Of a DNA stretch of 64,000 nucleotides, positions 10,997 to 23,867 are shown piece by piece. Position 1 is the first letter of the stretch. Each line of letters begins with the position of its first letter. The stretch is taken from assembly GCF_029784165.1 (NCBI RefSeq), contig NC_073695.1, forward strand, positions 97,693,485 to 97,757,484. The letters run 5' to 3'. The notes beneath the pieces are model-generated. The model saw nothing but the letters and a program-made list of their open reading frames with translations. It searched no databases and was not told where the DNA came from. Made by a program: the position numbers and the translations under genes. This stretch comes from Wyeomyia smithii (Eukaryota; Arthropoda; Insecta; Diptera; Culicidae).

Positions 10997-13954
10997 TATT
11001 CAACAAAATATTTTGAAGCCGAGCGGCTCATACACTAATTATAAGGTAATTTTAGATTTTGGTGGAAAAAGGTAATGTTTTCTGTTCTCTTCATAACTAT
11101 TATACGAACAGCGGAAATGTAGACTATAAAAAAAACATTCAGCTGGTCGCAAGTTCACCCGGCATCTACCGTGACCTACCGTTCAAAACTCACAAGCGCA
11201 CCGTACTATCGCAGTCGCAAAAAATCTCATGATAAAAATTGTTCGTGGCTCTCCAAATTGTTAGAAATAATTCAATTTTTCATATCACCCATCAGCTGCC
11301 ACCCGTCAGCTGCTGTCGGTCTTCGGTCGTTTGCGCATTTTACAATCCGGAACAAATGTGCGATTGCTCTACACACAACACTGTGTGCGTTTAAAGTGAT
11401 GGCACTAATCAACCAGAATCGTAGTTAGGTATCGTACACTGAATCATTTCATGTTACCCACCAAATATTGCCGCCTCCCTGACTGAGCTTCTTTGCACCA
11501 CACACTGATGCTTTTTTTACGTCGCTGGAATTCGTTACTTACGTTAATAAAAACGGATTGGCACAACTGTAGAGAATCCTCCTCCGAGAAGCGACTTCCG
11601 GTCCAGTCGGACTGAAACATGTAACGCAATTAAAATTTTATGTTTGTGAAACTCATTCGTCCCGTCCCTTTTTTACCGTTTTCAACCCATCTACCGCCCC
11701 GTGGTTTGATTTAGTGTTCCACTCGCATACACTTACTTGCCTGTTGCAACTGACACACCAAGGAAAAAGGTACCGAAACTTGGACCAGTGGCTTGCCGGT
11801 AGTAAACGCGGTTGTTCATTTGATTACGGGTCGTATTTTACCCGATTTGTGGATTTGGCAGCGAAACAGTTTAAAAAGTTGATGAATTCAGTCGTCAACA
11901 CTAAGTTGGAAAATGTGCAAGAAAAACAACGAGTTAAAACTTGAAGAAACGCCCTTTTCTGTCCCCGACTTCCACGAGTGAGCTGAAAGCGTATTGAACA
12001 CAGTCGTACACCGGAGAAAAGTTCAGTTGTCCTTGTCCTTTGCTGTGCCTTAGTAGCCGGGCCCTGAACGGAAAGAATCTGTCCTGAGCAGGAGGGAAAA
12101 CTTTTTCGGACATGATGTGACAGTTGCACCAGAAGAGGAAGAAAGTAATTATATCAACTATGGAATTTCGCCCGGATTTGGTCTTCTTTGCACTGTGCTC
12201 TGCCGGAGCGACAAAATGCATCCGATTTCAAAGTCCTTGTCGTTTTGGATTATGGAATTTCCACGCGGGTGAGCTTTCCGGCTGCGAAACTGGCAAGATG
12301 ATACATAAGCTAAAAAAAATGCTAATGCCGGATGACGGTGGAACGGATGATACCCGCCGCGGCATGTCCGCTACGGACAATTAGTTTATTAGCATACTCA
12401 AATGCTAATCCTCCCCGTGATATGTTTCGAAACAGTGAAAGGTGAGCAGACTTTTGATTGGAGTCAGCAAAAAGTTGGAATAGATTTGCAACTCTTGAAA
12501 GCCACATTTCATGAGTTATTTCAATTTGCCAACAGAAAATATTCATTTGTTTCCACAAAATGTCACAAAATCTGGTCGTTTTCATTTTCTACATTGTTGA
12601 AACAGGTTCGTTAACAACCATTATTGTCGTGCGGTTTAAACTCAACTGGAGAAACAAATCCACAAGATCCTGATTTAATAACACAGAGCCTGCAACCAAA
12701 CACTCAAAAAGCCCCATGTCAAATGGAAAACCACAACCGGAGACTAACCGCAAAAAGGGATGTCATCTCACTGCTGTACCACTACCACAGCGAGCCAACC
12801 CAGCAAGGAGGCTCCGCACTAGCTAGTAAACATGACTACCGGCTCTGCTGCTGACGACAATATTATATGTGGAAAAACGGATGATATTCGCATACAGACG
12901 CGTATATGTTTTGAAACGTGTGCGACGTGAGCTGTCTTATTCAGCAAGTAATTTTGCCAATATTTACTGAAGCTAAGTACGCTAGATTGCCAGTCTGCCG
13001 TTGCTGCGGTACATACGCGGTGAGGCTCTCCCATGTTTAGGCATGTCGCCTTTTCGCCTTTTTGCAACCTCCTTTTACAGATTATTGAAAAAGTTTTCCC
13101 CCGTCTGAGTTTATCTGTCATGTCTGTTCATTCGCCTGTACTGTAAAACGTTCTGATTTAGCTAACATTAAGATATCAAGTGCTCGGGGCTTAAACTTTC
13201 TGCATTGCATCTTCTATTTTGCGTTTTTCGCAAGTAAACGCTGATTACATATATGTGAAACTAGTTGCACTGATGAATCCATCAAGATAGGCCTATTATA
13301 GGTGTTCTTGTTAAGATGCAATGCAAGTCAACAAGTTCCCACGGTGGCAAAGGAGGGGGTTTTATTTCAGTAGACTTTCACTCCACCCAAACAGGAAATA
13401 TTGAATAGTTGTCAAACTCAACAGAAACAGAAGAGAGTAGACAGAAATAAAACAAAATAGCATCATCGAACGACCGACAGTGTGCATTTCTTCGATGCAC
13501 GAATGTTATTCTACCATTTGTTTTGTGTGCGATAGCCGACGGTCATTCTACATTTATGAGCGAAACCCTACTGCGACGCATACTAAAGAAACGAATCAAT
13601 ACCTGAAAACCCGAAGTTTATCTCCAGTGATCCGAACATGATATTCGACAGCATTTATAAATCCAAAATGGCGACTTCAAGTTTGCAAAAAACTATATCA
13701 AATTGTGCAAAAAGATCAAAGCCCCCTCTCATTTAGCGCAGCGAATGTATAATTTTTGGTGACTCTTCTCTTCTCACACAAAAGCAGCGATGCCAGATTA
13801 GAAAACATATCTCCAAATTAAAGACATTTGCCCTGCGATGAAGACATCCTTGTTTGTGAAGACAGATGAAAGGCATTGAAAAATATGTGAAAACATTGGA
13901 AGATATATGATTATAACCCGCATTTTCCAATTTTTGATTTGTCGATTTTCGTTT
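10997..13954. other. Unassigned DNA
   Basis: Mixed-composition sequence without a recognisable gene, transposon or RNA. All open frames are below about 105 codons and none shows a known motif. It may be intergenic or intronic. Confidence 0.4.
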
Positions 13955-14668
13955 TAAAGAGCCATCACAAGACATCTGTTTCATGGAAAGGCTGTTAGTG
14001 GTTTCAAATGTGCTAATAAGAGAGCTAAACACAGGTCAGGTCTAAAAGGTTGCTTCGAGACAAAGAGCATATTCGAAACAACCTATTGTTAGTATTAATC
14101 ATGTGGGTAATCAAAAGACTTTCAATAGTGTTCAGGTATCAGTAGCATTTCCTGTAGCTAGTGTGTCTGTAGGTAATATTTCAAACAACGACAACTTCAT
14201 ATGCTAGTGTCCTTTCTGGTAATATTCTAAATTTAAACAGCAACAAGCCTTTCGTGTTTGATGCAGAAAAGTCTGGTAGTTGTAGTTTTGGTAGTTCCAC
14301 TACAGGGAAGATGGACTACCAACAGTAAACGTTTGCTCTGTTGAACTATAACTAGCTGTACGAAGCTGTTTAAATAGGTACATAATTTACAATTGGAATT
14401 GTTATAAAAATGAACATCAGCAATGCCTTCTAATAATGCTGTCAATGTCTCAAACTAGAATGCTCGCTTCGTGCTAGCGCGAGAGAAGATGAATTTTTCA
14501 ACGTACATATTGCAGTTGTGACTGCTTCCAGTGCCAAATATTAAACATGAACAAAACTCAAATTATATGGTTCCTAGAATTGACAGAATTGATGTCGCCG
14601 GAGGTGGAGTTGCAATAGTTATTCACCGTCAAATTAAACATCATGTTTTGCCCAATCTTGAAACGAAA

Positions 14669-14881
14669 TTTGATTTTGTTTCGGCTTAGCAGTCTCAATA
14701 AAAACAACGCTGATCTCTATGGGGTCATCGCCAACGTTTCGATCCGGTTGGTTGGGATCTTCATCAGGGCCTATTTAAAAAATTTATTCCGTTACATAAA
14801 AACATAGAAAATCGGACATAAATTACATTTAGCTAACAAAACAGAAATAAACTCACTCGTCACTAATCAGCTTTTAAATTC
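14669..14881 (-). mobile_element. Penelope-like element fragment with hammerhead-like core
   Basis: A 213-bp insertion in the endonuclease of the Jockey relic, flanked by the 8-bp duplication AAACGAAA at 14,661-14,668 and 14,882-14,889. On the minus strand it contains CTGATGA, then a stem GATCC/GGATC, then GAAAC. This is the conserved core order of a hammerhead ribozyme (CUGAUGA, helix II, GAAA). Penelope-like retroelements are known to carry such motifs in their terminal repeats. I could not pair a convincing helix I, so self-cleavage is doubtful. No reverse transcriptase is present. Confidence 0.6.
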
Positions 14882-15078
14882 AAACGAAAGTTATTGAAAG
14901 TTTGGGAATTAAAATTGAAACAAATATTGGTATTTTATTTATATCCGCAGTGTATTTACCTGTTCAATGCACAAAAACTCACGAGGAATAAATCTAAATT
15001 CTTTATCATCGGTGATTTCAATAATAAGCAATCTTGGGATAATACTCAAAGCAATGACAGTGGAAAAATATTGTTTAA

Positions 15079-18000
15079 CCCGAATCAACCCAATGCAGAG
15101 TGTTTTATTTTGCCGTTTTCGTGCGATTAATTAAATAGCGTTTCAAATGTTGATTATAGCCATAATGTATGTTCGAAGAAGATTCAAGATATTCAAAAAT
15201 ACATCTTTAGATGTAGGAAGATGAGTGATCAATCCACCTAAAGGTGAGATAGAAAATTTACTTTTTTATCAGATTGAGATAGACGCATGGTATCTTCGGC
15301 AAAATTTTAGGTAATCTCAAAAAAATAAACTTTGCCGAATACATCATGTTTCTATCTCTAATATATTACGAGCAACATAAAGTTTTCTATGAAGAGGTAC
15401 TGAAAATCACAATTTTCATTATAATTTTTTTCTCAGATTTTTTCGAATTTCCAAACCTTCTACAAAGTTATCAATTATCCCAATATGCATGTTTATGCTG
15501 AACATTGTTATTTTTTATCTCCTAAAATAAAAAAGTTGTTTGACATATTTCGATATTTTTGGGGATAGTTTCACCTCAACCATCTCAAAATTACGCAATT
15601 TTACGCACGTGGCAGTTCCATACGATGAAATAACTATCTTCAGTCTTTCAATTACAGTTACACACTTTGGTATGTAAGAGTATGTAAGTAGCCTTTTCGC
15701 CTGTTTTTCAAAACTATTTGGTGCCGATTTTTGTATACAAAAATTTAAAAATAAAAACAGTTTTGAATTCCGAAGGTGGCCTTAAACGATCTTAAGCTAA
15801 ACATGCATGCATGTTTTGATAAGGTTACAAAAAAAATGTCTAAATGTTAGAAATAGTTTAACTAAAAATTTAACTTATTTAACTAAAAATTGAGTTTTTT
15901 CTTAATTCAGTTATATATTCAGTATTGTAAGCGTGGATGCAAATAGTAGCTTTTTTCAAATTCAATTTATTCTTCTTCCCCGATTTCGAAACGGGGCGAG
16001 CAGAGATTTCGTGTCTTCCGAAAAAGTTTTAATGTCCCCTTTTGGCCACCCACGTGCTTCTGTGATAACAGGATCTGACGAAATGAGCAACCAATGCAGA
16101 AGATCCTCGTTAGCACTTTTGCGGGATATCATCCTAGTATGATATTCTCGATATCTGAAGTTAAAAAAAATATACATATACAGAGAAATGGAAAATAAAC
16201 TGAAATATTCACCGCTTCCATTCTTTGTATTTAGCCTCCTGAGCCTCTTCAGAAAAAGGCCAGATGAGGACCAAAAATTGCTTCATTACTGCTGAACCAT
16301 GATTGATCTACAGAAATTACTGGTCACTCTCAGCGAAGTACTAAGTGCTTGAATTATTGACAAAGGTTTACCTGTAGCTGTAGCTAATGATTCCGCCATT
16401 TTTCAATGCTTACAAATGTATCCGAGAATATTTCTTGACTTCAGTTCAGCTAACGGTAACTGTAACCCATCAGTACAAAGAGCGCGATTGAATATTTTTA
16501 AAACTACATACTATAAACTAATCGAAAAGGCTGCTTACATACTCTTACATACCAAAGTGTGTACCCTTAATTGAAGGTCTGAAGATAGTTATTTCATCGT
16601 ATGAACATGCCACGTGCGTAAAATTGCGTAATTTTGAGATGGTTGAGGTGAAAGTATCCCCAAAAATATCGACATGCATATTGAGATGACTGTAGAAGGT
16701 TTGGAAATTCGGAAAAATCAGGGAAAAAAGTTATAACGAAAATTGTGATTTTCAGTACCTCTCCATAGAAAACTTTATGTTGCCCGTAATATATAAAAGA
16801 TAGAAACATTATGTAGGGGTAAGCGGGGTAAGACCGCCCCTTAATCAAATCTGTTTATAGAAAAAAAGTTGCGGCTGCAATTTCATTTTTTCTTCGCTAA
16901 GAGGTTCTTCTTTTCAATACCCGCATTTAAAAAATAAGAACTGAAATATTTTTGTTTATTTTCCAGCTTTTTTTTTAAATTTTAAAAATTCATTGAAAAT
17001 GTGCAGATCTTTTTCATGCGGGGTAAGCCCGCCCACCAGCGGGGTAAGATCGCCCACCATTTTTTGAGGATAAACAATATTTTTAGGGCCGAAACGGTTG
17101 ATTCTATCGGTATAGTGTCTCTGACAAAGTTGTAGATGGTATTTTTTTCTTTTTAAATAAAATATACACTTTTTTTTCTAAATTTTAACTTATTTTGTTT
17201 TCTGATTATTCAAGTTCAAATCAATGTTTAGGTAACTTTTTTGGTTTTCAAAATAAATAGATTTTTCAGAATTGGGGTTTTTCAAGATATTGAATTCATA
17301 ATATACCTATCTTTAAGCTAACAATTAAAACTCATTAAACCTATCTGTATGATTCTTTTGAAGACTTATTATGTATAGAAAAATACTAATAATTATTATT
17401 TCTTTTATTTATATTTTCAATTTGCTATGTTGTTTTTTTTTTTTTTGAAGAACAAAATTACCAACGACTCTAACGACTACAACAAATAAATACTACCAAC
17501 GACGACACCAAATAAATCGTAAAAAAAAAATTCTTCACAAAAATTGAGCTATTAACATTTCTATTACTCCATGATCTAACAACCATAAAATTTTAGCTTA
17601 CCTTTTGTAGATTTTACAGGCAAAAACATGTTTTTTTCAAAAAAAATTGAAAAAAAAAATATATTTTTAATTCTATTTCTATATTTCTTCTTTAAATTTT
17701 TTTAGAGTGTGTACTGTTTTCGAAAGTGAAAAACTACTATTTTCAATTCTGCCGGAGACGTCATACCTATCAAACACACCGTCCTGGCTCTAAAATTATT
17801 TTGGTTCATTAACACCATTTTCACACAGGTTTACTTTTTTCAAAAATAAGTCTTGTTAAAATATATTACTAGAAAAGCTTAAACCAAATCGAAAATGGTC
17901 GATTAACATCGATGTCTTATGTGGCTTGAAGTTGCTTTACTGATCCTGTAAATATTCCCTTTGTAGTGTCGAGGCATTTGGGTCTTGAAGTAAAATAACA

Positions 18001-18893
18001 AGCAGTTGGATTCGTGGCGGTTTTATCCCTTGTATAGTGGGCGACTTTACCCCCAGTGGAACATTTTCATATTTGACCGAAAAAGTAGTCAAAATTACAA
18101 GATTACTCACGGCCTTCGATATTTCCGAAAGAAGATAGATTCAGGCAAGCGATGAAACGTATATTCACGAACAAAACAATAAATTTTTAGACTGAAAAAC
18201 CTTTAGTCCCGTTGCCGCAAAACAATAGCGCATTGACTGGTTGCCAGCTGAAAGGTTGTTTTTGATTATTTCTGCGACCGTTCGTGCACTATCAAAACAG
18301 AAAAACGTGCAAAATGTTTTGTAATTATACTGTAATAGACACGTCAAAAAAAATTTTCAATTATTTTATAACTTGGTAGTAAAACTACGGTGGGCGGTCT
18401 TACCTCGCAGGGCGGTCTTACCCTGTTTACCCCTATTCGGCAAAGTTTATTGTTTCGAGATCACCTGAAATTTTGCCGAAGACGCCATACGTCTATCTCA
18501 ATCTGATAAAAAAGTAAATTTTCTATCTCACTTTTAGATGGATTGATCACTCATCTTCCTTCATCTAAAGATGTATTTTAAACTTCTCCGAACATTCACT
18601 ATGGCAATAATCAACATTTGAAACGCTATTTTATTAATCGCACGAAAAGGCAAAATAAAACACTGTGCGATGCCAATAATGCCATAAGGCATCATTTGAC
18701 AAATTGGACATTTCTCAACTTAAAAAAAAATTCAAAGACATTTCCGTCATTTGGCAATACTTTTATGAACTCCTATAAATGCCGCTTGCTAGAGAAAATC
18801 ACATTAGGTTAGCTTAGTTTTAAACGTGGACGCAGTAGCTATTCAAATTTGAAAAAAGTCAAATTTTCACGGGGAATTCTGGGCTAATGCGGG
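15079..18893. mobile_element. TTAA-flanked piggyBac-like non-autonomous element
   Basis: Flanked by TTAA at 15,075-15,078 and 18,894-18,897, with ends CCCGAATCAACCCA and, on the other strand, CCCGCATTAGCCCA. The Jockey reading frame resumes immediately after the right TTAA, so the limits are well supported. TTAA duplication with CCC-starting ends is characteristic of the piggyBac superfamily. Internally it is almost a palindrome: about 620 bp on the left (15,090-15,710) matches the inverted sequence at 16,510-16,815 plus 18,436-18,665. The centre is about 800 bp of unassigned sequence. No transposase is recognisable. Confidence 0.75.
16816..18433. mobile_element. TA-flanked non-autonomous DNA element nested in the TTAA element
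   Basis: Ends read GGGGTAAGCGGGGTAAGACC and, on the opposite strand, GGGGTAAACAGGGTAAGACC, flanked by TA at 16,814-16,815 and 18,434-18,435. Removing the 1,618-bp block restores the inverted-repeat arm of the host element, which fixes the insertion site. A degenerate extra copy of the terminal motif lies inside near 17,020-17,065. The interior is very AT-rich with long A and T tracts and no recognisable transposase. A TA duplication fits the Tc1/mariner/pogo supergroup but is not proof. Confidence 0.75.
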
Positions 18894-19461
18894 TTAATGA
18901 ATGCTCAGCTGGATTTTATTCAGTTTTATTTCACAATGGTCCTACGTATAACTTTTCTCTTGGGAATCCATCTGCAATTGTTTGATACTAACACATCAAA
19001 GTCATTCATGCAGTGATTTATTACCTTTTGCTAATTTTGAGTCTGATCATCTTCCTGTAACTTTTTCCATATTCCGTGTGAAACTGTTATATATTCCACT
19101 TGTCATTAGGACAGATACCGATCCACGATCGAAAAAAAAACCTGAATTATAATTTTACTTTTCAAAATAATGCTGACATTGACAGGGCATTAGATGATTT
19201 GAACATTTTAATACTCAATGTCTGGAACTCATTAGTTCGTCAGTGAAATTTCATAACCAAATATTGACAATGAACTTCAACTTCGTACTCGTTTGAAGAA
19301 CATACGGACGCGTCAATTCCAAAGATTTTGTGATCCTGCTTCGAAGGTTATTTTCAAAGATTCACAAAAGTAAATCAAACATAGATTCACTTTCTTGCGA
19401 AACGGCAATTTCATGAGAATTTCTAAGGTGGTAACCGCATTTTTTGCGAATAAACAAAAGA

Positions 19462-20162
19462 GCTTGAGCTTGAGTTTGAACGACCGCACATTTCGTAATT
19501 GCTCCTCCATGAAGGATCTAAGCTGGTGAAGTTGCACAGGGAACCACGTATATGACCACTTGGGATTAGATTACCACCTTCAATGTACAACAATTCAGTA
19601 GCTTCCGCTTTGTATAGATCCATAACGGCTCCGGCCACGTCCTTTCGGTCGTTAGGGTAAAAAAGAGGATTTGAGAAAGGAGGTGCCACAGTCGTTGTTG
19701 TCGCAGTTCAAGTTTACTTCTGCATCTCCACGAATGCGACGGAAAGGTAGGGTTTGGTCATCGTGGTAAGGGACGAATCGAACAATGTTGTGCGTGAAGA
19801 TAACTTATTACTAGGACAGGGTCACGATATTCATCGACTGAATGAAACCTACTCCGATTTCCGAGTCGGACCGAGTTTATTTTGAAATCTCTACGTCTGC
19901 GACGAAAAAAGTGAGGTTTTTGTTATCATTTTGTCTCCGTGGTAATTGACGAAATTACAAAAACGAACGAACAATTCTAACACCGCTATTCTCTGCGAAT
20001 GACGCGCGCAAAAATCATCTACCACCAGAAGCATCTAACTATCTATATCAATCTCTATTGGCAATCCCGAATACCTTAGAAAGAGCAAACGAACTACAGT
20101 AAACGTGGTTCTTTGGAAGGTATGAATTGCGTAGTCATTAGATAAATCGCGATATTATTCTC
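19462..20162 (-). mobile_element. Retroposon of uncertain family with AGCTTG-repeat end
   Basis: A 701-bp insertion in the Jockey relic, flanked by an 18-bp duplication TTGCGAATAAACAAAAGA at 19,444-19,461 and 20,163-20,180. Such long target duplications point to LINE-type retroposition. The left end is a short AGCTTG tandem run, which on the minus strand is a plausible 3' tail. The first 330 bp resemble the 3' half of the SINE at 60,470-61,028, but no tRNA-like head is visible at the other end. It may be a headless SINE relative or the 3' end of the partner LINE. Confidence 0.6.
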
Positions 20163-21289
20163 TTGCGAATAAACAAAAGACTGAAAAACTTGCTCAACAG
20201 TTTGAGAGTGTTCATAATTTCAATTCGATCGTAGTGAGTCCTATTGAAAATGAAGTATCACAAATATATGATCAAGTCGCCACTCAAGAATGTCTCTCAA
20301 GAGATGCTGGAAACAAACTTAACTATAGTACGAGCTGTTATTAGGAACTTCAGAAGCATGAAAGCACCAAAAGAAGATAAGATTTTCTTACTCCAACAAA
20401 GGCTTTCTCATAAAATTTCTTGGTAAGAATTTTTAACAAATGCTTTGAATTAACATATTTTGCTACAAACTGGAAAAATGCCTAAGTCTCTCCAGTTTTA
20501 GAACCTGAAAAGAATCCAGCTGAAGAATCAAAACAACGGCTAATTAGTTTATTTCCATCTATTAACAAACTTTGCGAAAGATTAATTATTAACAGAATGA
20601 TAACACATATCAATGAAAATTCAATTCTTGCAAATGAACAGTTTGGTTTTCTCCATGGAAGTTCGACTACTCATCAGTTACTTAGAGTAACTCATATGAT
20701 TCGTACTAATAAATCTGAAGGTTATTCCACTGAAGCTGCTCTTCTAGACATAGAGAATGCATTCGACAGTGTTTGTCTTCAAGGTTAAATAGCAAAAATG
20801 TTAAATTCAATTTTCCTTTTTACACCAGAAAAATAATACAAAGCTACTAGACTGAGCGCACTCTTCAGGTTAGCTATTTCAATGGTAAATTTAATATATT
20901 ACTTGTTATAGCTGGTGTCTTGGGCCTCTGTAAAATCTTTACTTCTAATCTTCCAGGATGTGAGAAATCTCTGTTTTGTAACGATACAAGTATTTACGTG
21001 AAAAGAAAAGTCCTTCGTCTACAAAAGTGTAGATATAAAGATATAAATGAAAGATTTTTTTCTAATGCATCAAAAACACAACTAGTTGTTTGTCGTCATA
21101 AGCCAAGAGTTTTATTTCTCAAACCCACCAATAATCACGTTGTTAAGATGAACGATGCGATCTTGAAATGGTCTGATCAAATTGAATGTTTATGGCTAAT
21201 TCGCGATAAGAAACTTACCTTTGATGAGCACATTAAGAATATCCAATCAAAGTGCAATAAGTATATAAAGTTCTGTCCAGCTAGAATCC

Positions 21290-22205
21290 AAAATCACTTA
21301 TTGTGTTGCAGCGGCACGGAAAGTGACCGCTGCAAGAATTCAGCGGATTGTTTACCTAGGCGCCGACTTTCTGTGGTATACAATTTCACGGTGTTTCGTG
21401 CAGTGAGTCAAAAATTATTCCAAACAGAAGCCAAGAGAAGAGAATATATTCTGCACACCCACGTTGATAATCCAACGTGGTCCGCAATAAAAATCGCAAA
21501 AACGTCAAAAATCGCTAAATGATGTGCTCAAACTTTTCAGGGAGCGAAAAAGCCTAGATCGAGTGCCCCAAGGTGAGCGTCGTAGTGGAACATATGACCG
21601 CAAGCAGAACCAGAAGGGGGTTGAGAACAGTCAGAGCAAACTCTGGACTATTAGATAATGAAGTAGCACAAAAATACGCTGCTGCTCGCAGTACCGTTCT
21701 AAGAATTCGTTTGCGAGCAGGATATCTTTCAGCAACCAAACAGAAAGTAGAAGCTAAGTTTGGTCACCAAAACTCGAGCTCGGAAATTGTACCAGCAGGC
21801 TTTGACGAAGCTCATCGACGATGAAACCTACGTCAAAATGCATTTCGGGCAGCTTCCTGGCCAAAAAATTATACATGGTGACGACACGAGGAGATGTTTC
21901 TGCGAAGTTTAAGTTTGCTTTTATGGACAAATTTGCCAAAAAAACTGATGATTTGGCGACTCAGATGACCAAAATGTGGAACAAATGTGCCAAGGAAGTT
22001 GACTCCGGAGGTGTGCAGCGTTGGGAGGAATAAAGAAGAAAGTGCGAATTTTCATTAGAAACGAAGAGAAATGATTTGTATTGATATTTTTTCCCTTGAA
22101 GTACAGTGAATTTAATTTTGATATATTAACCTTATTTGTACGTCAATTCGTTACCGAGATTCAGATGATTTTATTATTCCGAATTCTAAATGGACATAGC
22201 TTCAA
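21290..22205 (+). pseudogene. Mariner-type (DD37E-like) transposase relic
   Basis: Plus-strand remnant inside the Jockey relic. Recognisable pieces in broken frames include SAPR in the N-terminal half, ARKLYQQALTKLIDDETYVK (start of the catalytic domain; DDETYVK carries the first Asp) and MHFGQLPGQK, then TTRGDVSAKFKFAF and DKFAKK. This block resembles mosquito ITmD37E transposases. The second and third acidic residues are missing through an internal deletion, so the protein cannot be active. The flanking Jockey sequence breaks at YIK near 21,270 and resumes at KCLYPLINRN near 22,206. The exact termini were not resolved. Confidence 0.6.
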
Positions 22206-22370
22206 AATGTTTATATCCTTTTATTAACAGGAATTCTTCTTGAAGTTGTATTAAAAACTGTTAATTCACAAACAAATAACCAGGAGTAAAATGCTTTAAA
22301 GGATTCAGAATAAACTTTAAAATGATTTGAAGCGTCCTCTTTGGTTTACCAAATAATCAACAGATTCCGA

Positions 22371-23440
22371 CTAAAATCATTGCGATCCGAAATTACAACG
22401 ATCATTTTACTTTGCAGGCAGTAAGACAGTTTAAGAATTAAGTTTAAGTTTAAGAATTAAAATATGAATGAATTTTAGTAGGTAAATGAAAAAACCATCA
22501 CGAACTGACCTTCGAAAACATTCGATATAAAACATAAGTTTTGTGTGATTGTAGAATAATTAACTTTATAGTTGAGAAACGCGCCAGCTTCATATTTACT
22601 CAATATTTATTATGATTATTAAGTTATATCATAAATGGCATTCATCACATCATAGGTGGCAAAACCCTACGTGCTCGTTATCTACCTGGTTTCCAGCAAT
22701 CCTAATAACGGACTTCGTTAGTCATGATTCTCAATCATGCAAGCATACATATTTTATGTGCTTCGTCTGTGTACACGCACCTGTTCGAACCATACACACA
22801 CTACATATAACTCAATTTGTGTGTCGTGACCAAACAATTATCACCTGATAACACCCTAAGGAAACGAGAACGATTAGACGCAACGACGTCGTACGGTGTT
22901 CCCTTAATTGGCAACTACGCCTATTTTAATCTGACTTGTGTTAGGGATTGCAAGTTGATAATTATTCTTTTGAAACTGTTTAGTAATCCCAAAAAGCAAC
23001 ATTCATATCGCACTGTTTCTACGTATTCATAAATTGATCACCCAACAACTTGTCAGTGACCAATCATCCATCGGTATACACATAATCCCTTGGATATGAT
23101 TTTTTTATTGTCATCTATTATGAACACACTGAATTAAATAACACTCCAATTCATCAAGCAAAGCAAAACTCATCAAAACTTCTGTTGCTGTTGCGATTGG
23201 TATGATTTATAGATGTCGACTTGGGCTGTCGTTTGGGCGGTATTCTCACGAAAATTGGCTGCGTACGAAATTAGATCATTGATGAATGATATGTTTCATT
23301 TTCATCATTAGAGCTGTGGCGCGAGAAGTAAAACTAATTAGTGCCAGTCATGGTACTTCCTATCGCAAGCGGTTCAGCCTGTGACGCATTTTCCTGTTTT
23401 CAGTGGGTAACTGGATAGTCCTCGTTGGATATTTGTTTTT
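22371..23440. other. Unassigned DNA
   Basis: The first part contains tandem GTTTAAGAATTAA-like repeats near 22,430-22,460, possibly the 3' end of the Jockey relic. The rest shows no gene or transposon that I can identify. Confidence 0.4.
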
Positions 23441-23671
23441 TTGACGTAGAATTACGTCTTACGGCAACATATACAGGGGAGCAATTTCATTACAGGGATC
23501 CAATTTCAAAAACCAAAAACATCGAGAGCGTCACAAAAATTGTCCATTTTCATCCGTTTTAAGCTCAGTCAGTTTCCAACCGATTTTCGTCATTTTTGCA
23601 GTAATCGATTGGAAAATCAACCAAGCACCCGTCCAAATGCTGAAAGTTGTAATCTGATTGTTCGAACGATT

Positions 23672-23730
23672 GTACTATTGAAAATTGTCAAGCCTTGTCG
23701 AAACGCAAATGTCGGGCTCTGATTGGTCGC
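23672..23730 (+). promoter_or_regulatory. CCAAT-type histone promoter module, copy 1
   Basis: The segment running from TACTATTGAAAATTGTCAAG to CTCTGATTGGTCG is repeated at 26,486-26,542, 59,042-59,099 and, degenerately, 59,898-59,962. ATTGG is an inverted CCAAT box, common in histone promoters. This copy precedes the H2A pseudogene by about 140 bp. Confidence 0.5.
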
Positions 23731-23867
23731 ACAATGCTTCTTTCCCTAACAAGGTCGACAGAATATACCTAGTTGACTAAGAATGCGCGCTTTGTGTTTT
23801 ATGTATAATTCATTCCATGATTGTGCCGATACCACACGGACGTTGGTTGCTGATCGTGAATAAGAAA

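Larger units (their letters stand above)
13955..22370 (+). mobile_element. Decayed Jockey/Juan-like LINE with four insertions
   Basis: A plus-strand relic related to the better-preserved minus-strand element at 38,744-43,770. It begins inside ORF1 (SFKCANK near 13,998, then VGNQKTF and NSNKPFVFDAEKSGS) and continues into the endonuclease (RIDRIDVAGGGVAIVIHRQI near 14,590; KLTRNKSKFFIIGDFNNK near 14,980; CSAGFYSVLF near 18,905). The reverse transcriptase follows (ANEQFGFLHGSSTTHQLLRV near 20,635; AALLDIENAFDSV; LFCNDTSIYVK) and the relic ends near 22,370. It is broken by a Penelope-like fragment, a TTAA element, a retroposon and a mariner-type relic, and has many stops. The polymerase box reads CNDT rather than ADDT. 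Confidence 0.8.

Noticed and set aside
14669..14881. A functional self-cleaving hammerhead ribozyme
   Set aside because: Only the core boxes and helix II are convincing. Helix I does not pair and the cleavage-site U is not properly placed, so I report a hammerhead-like core only.
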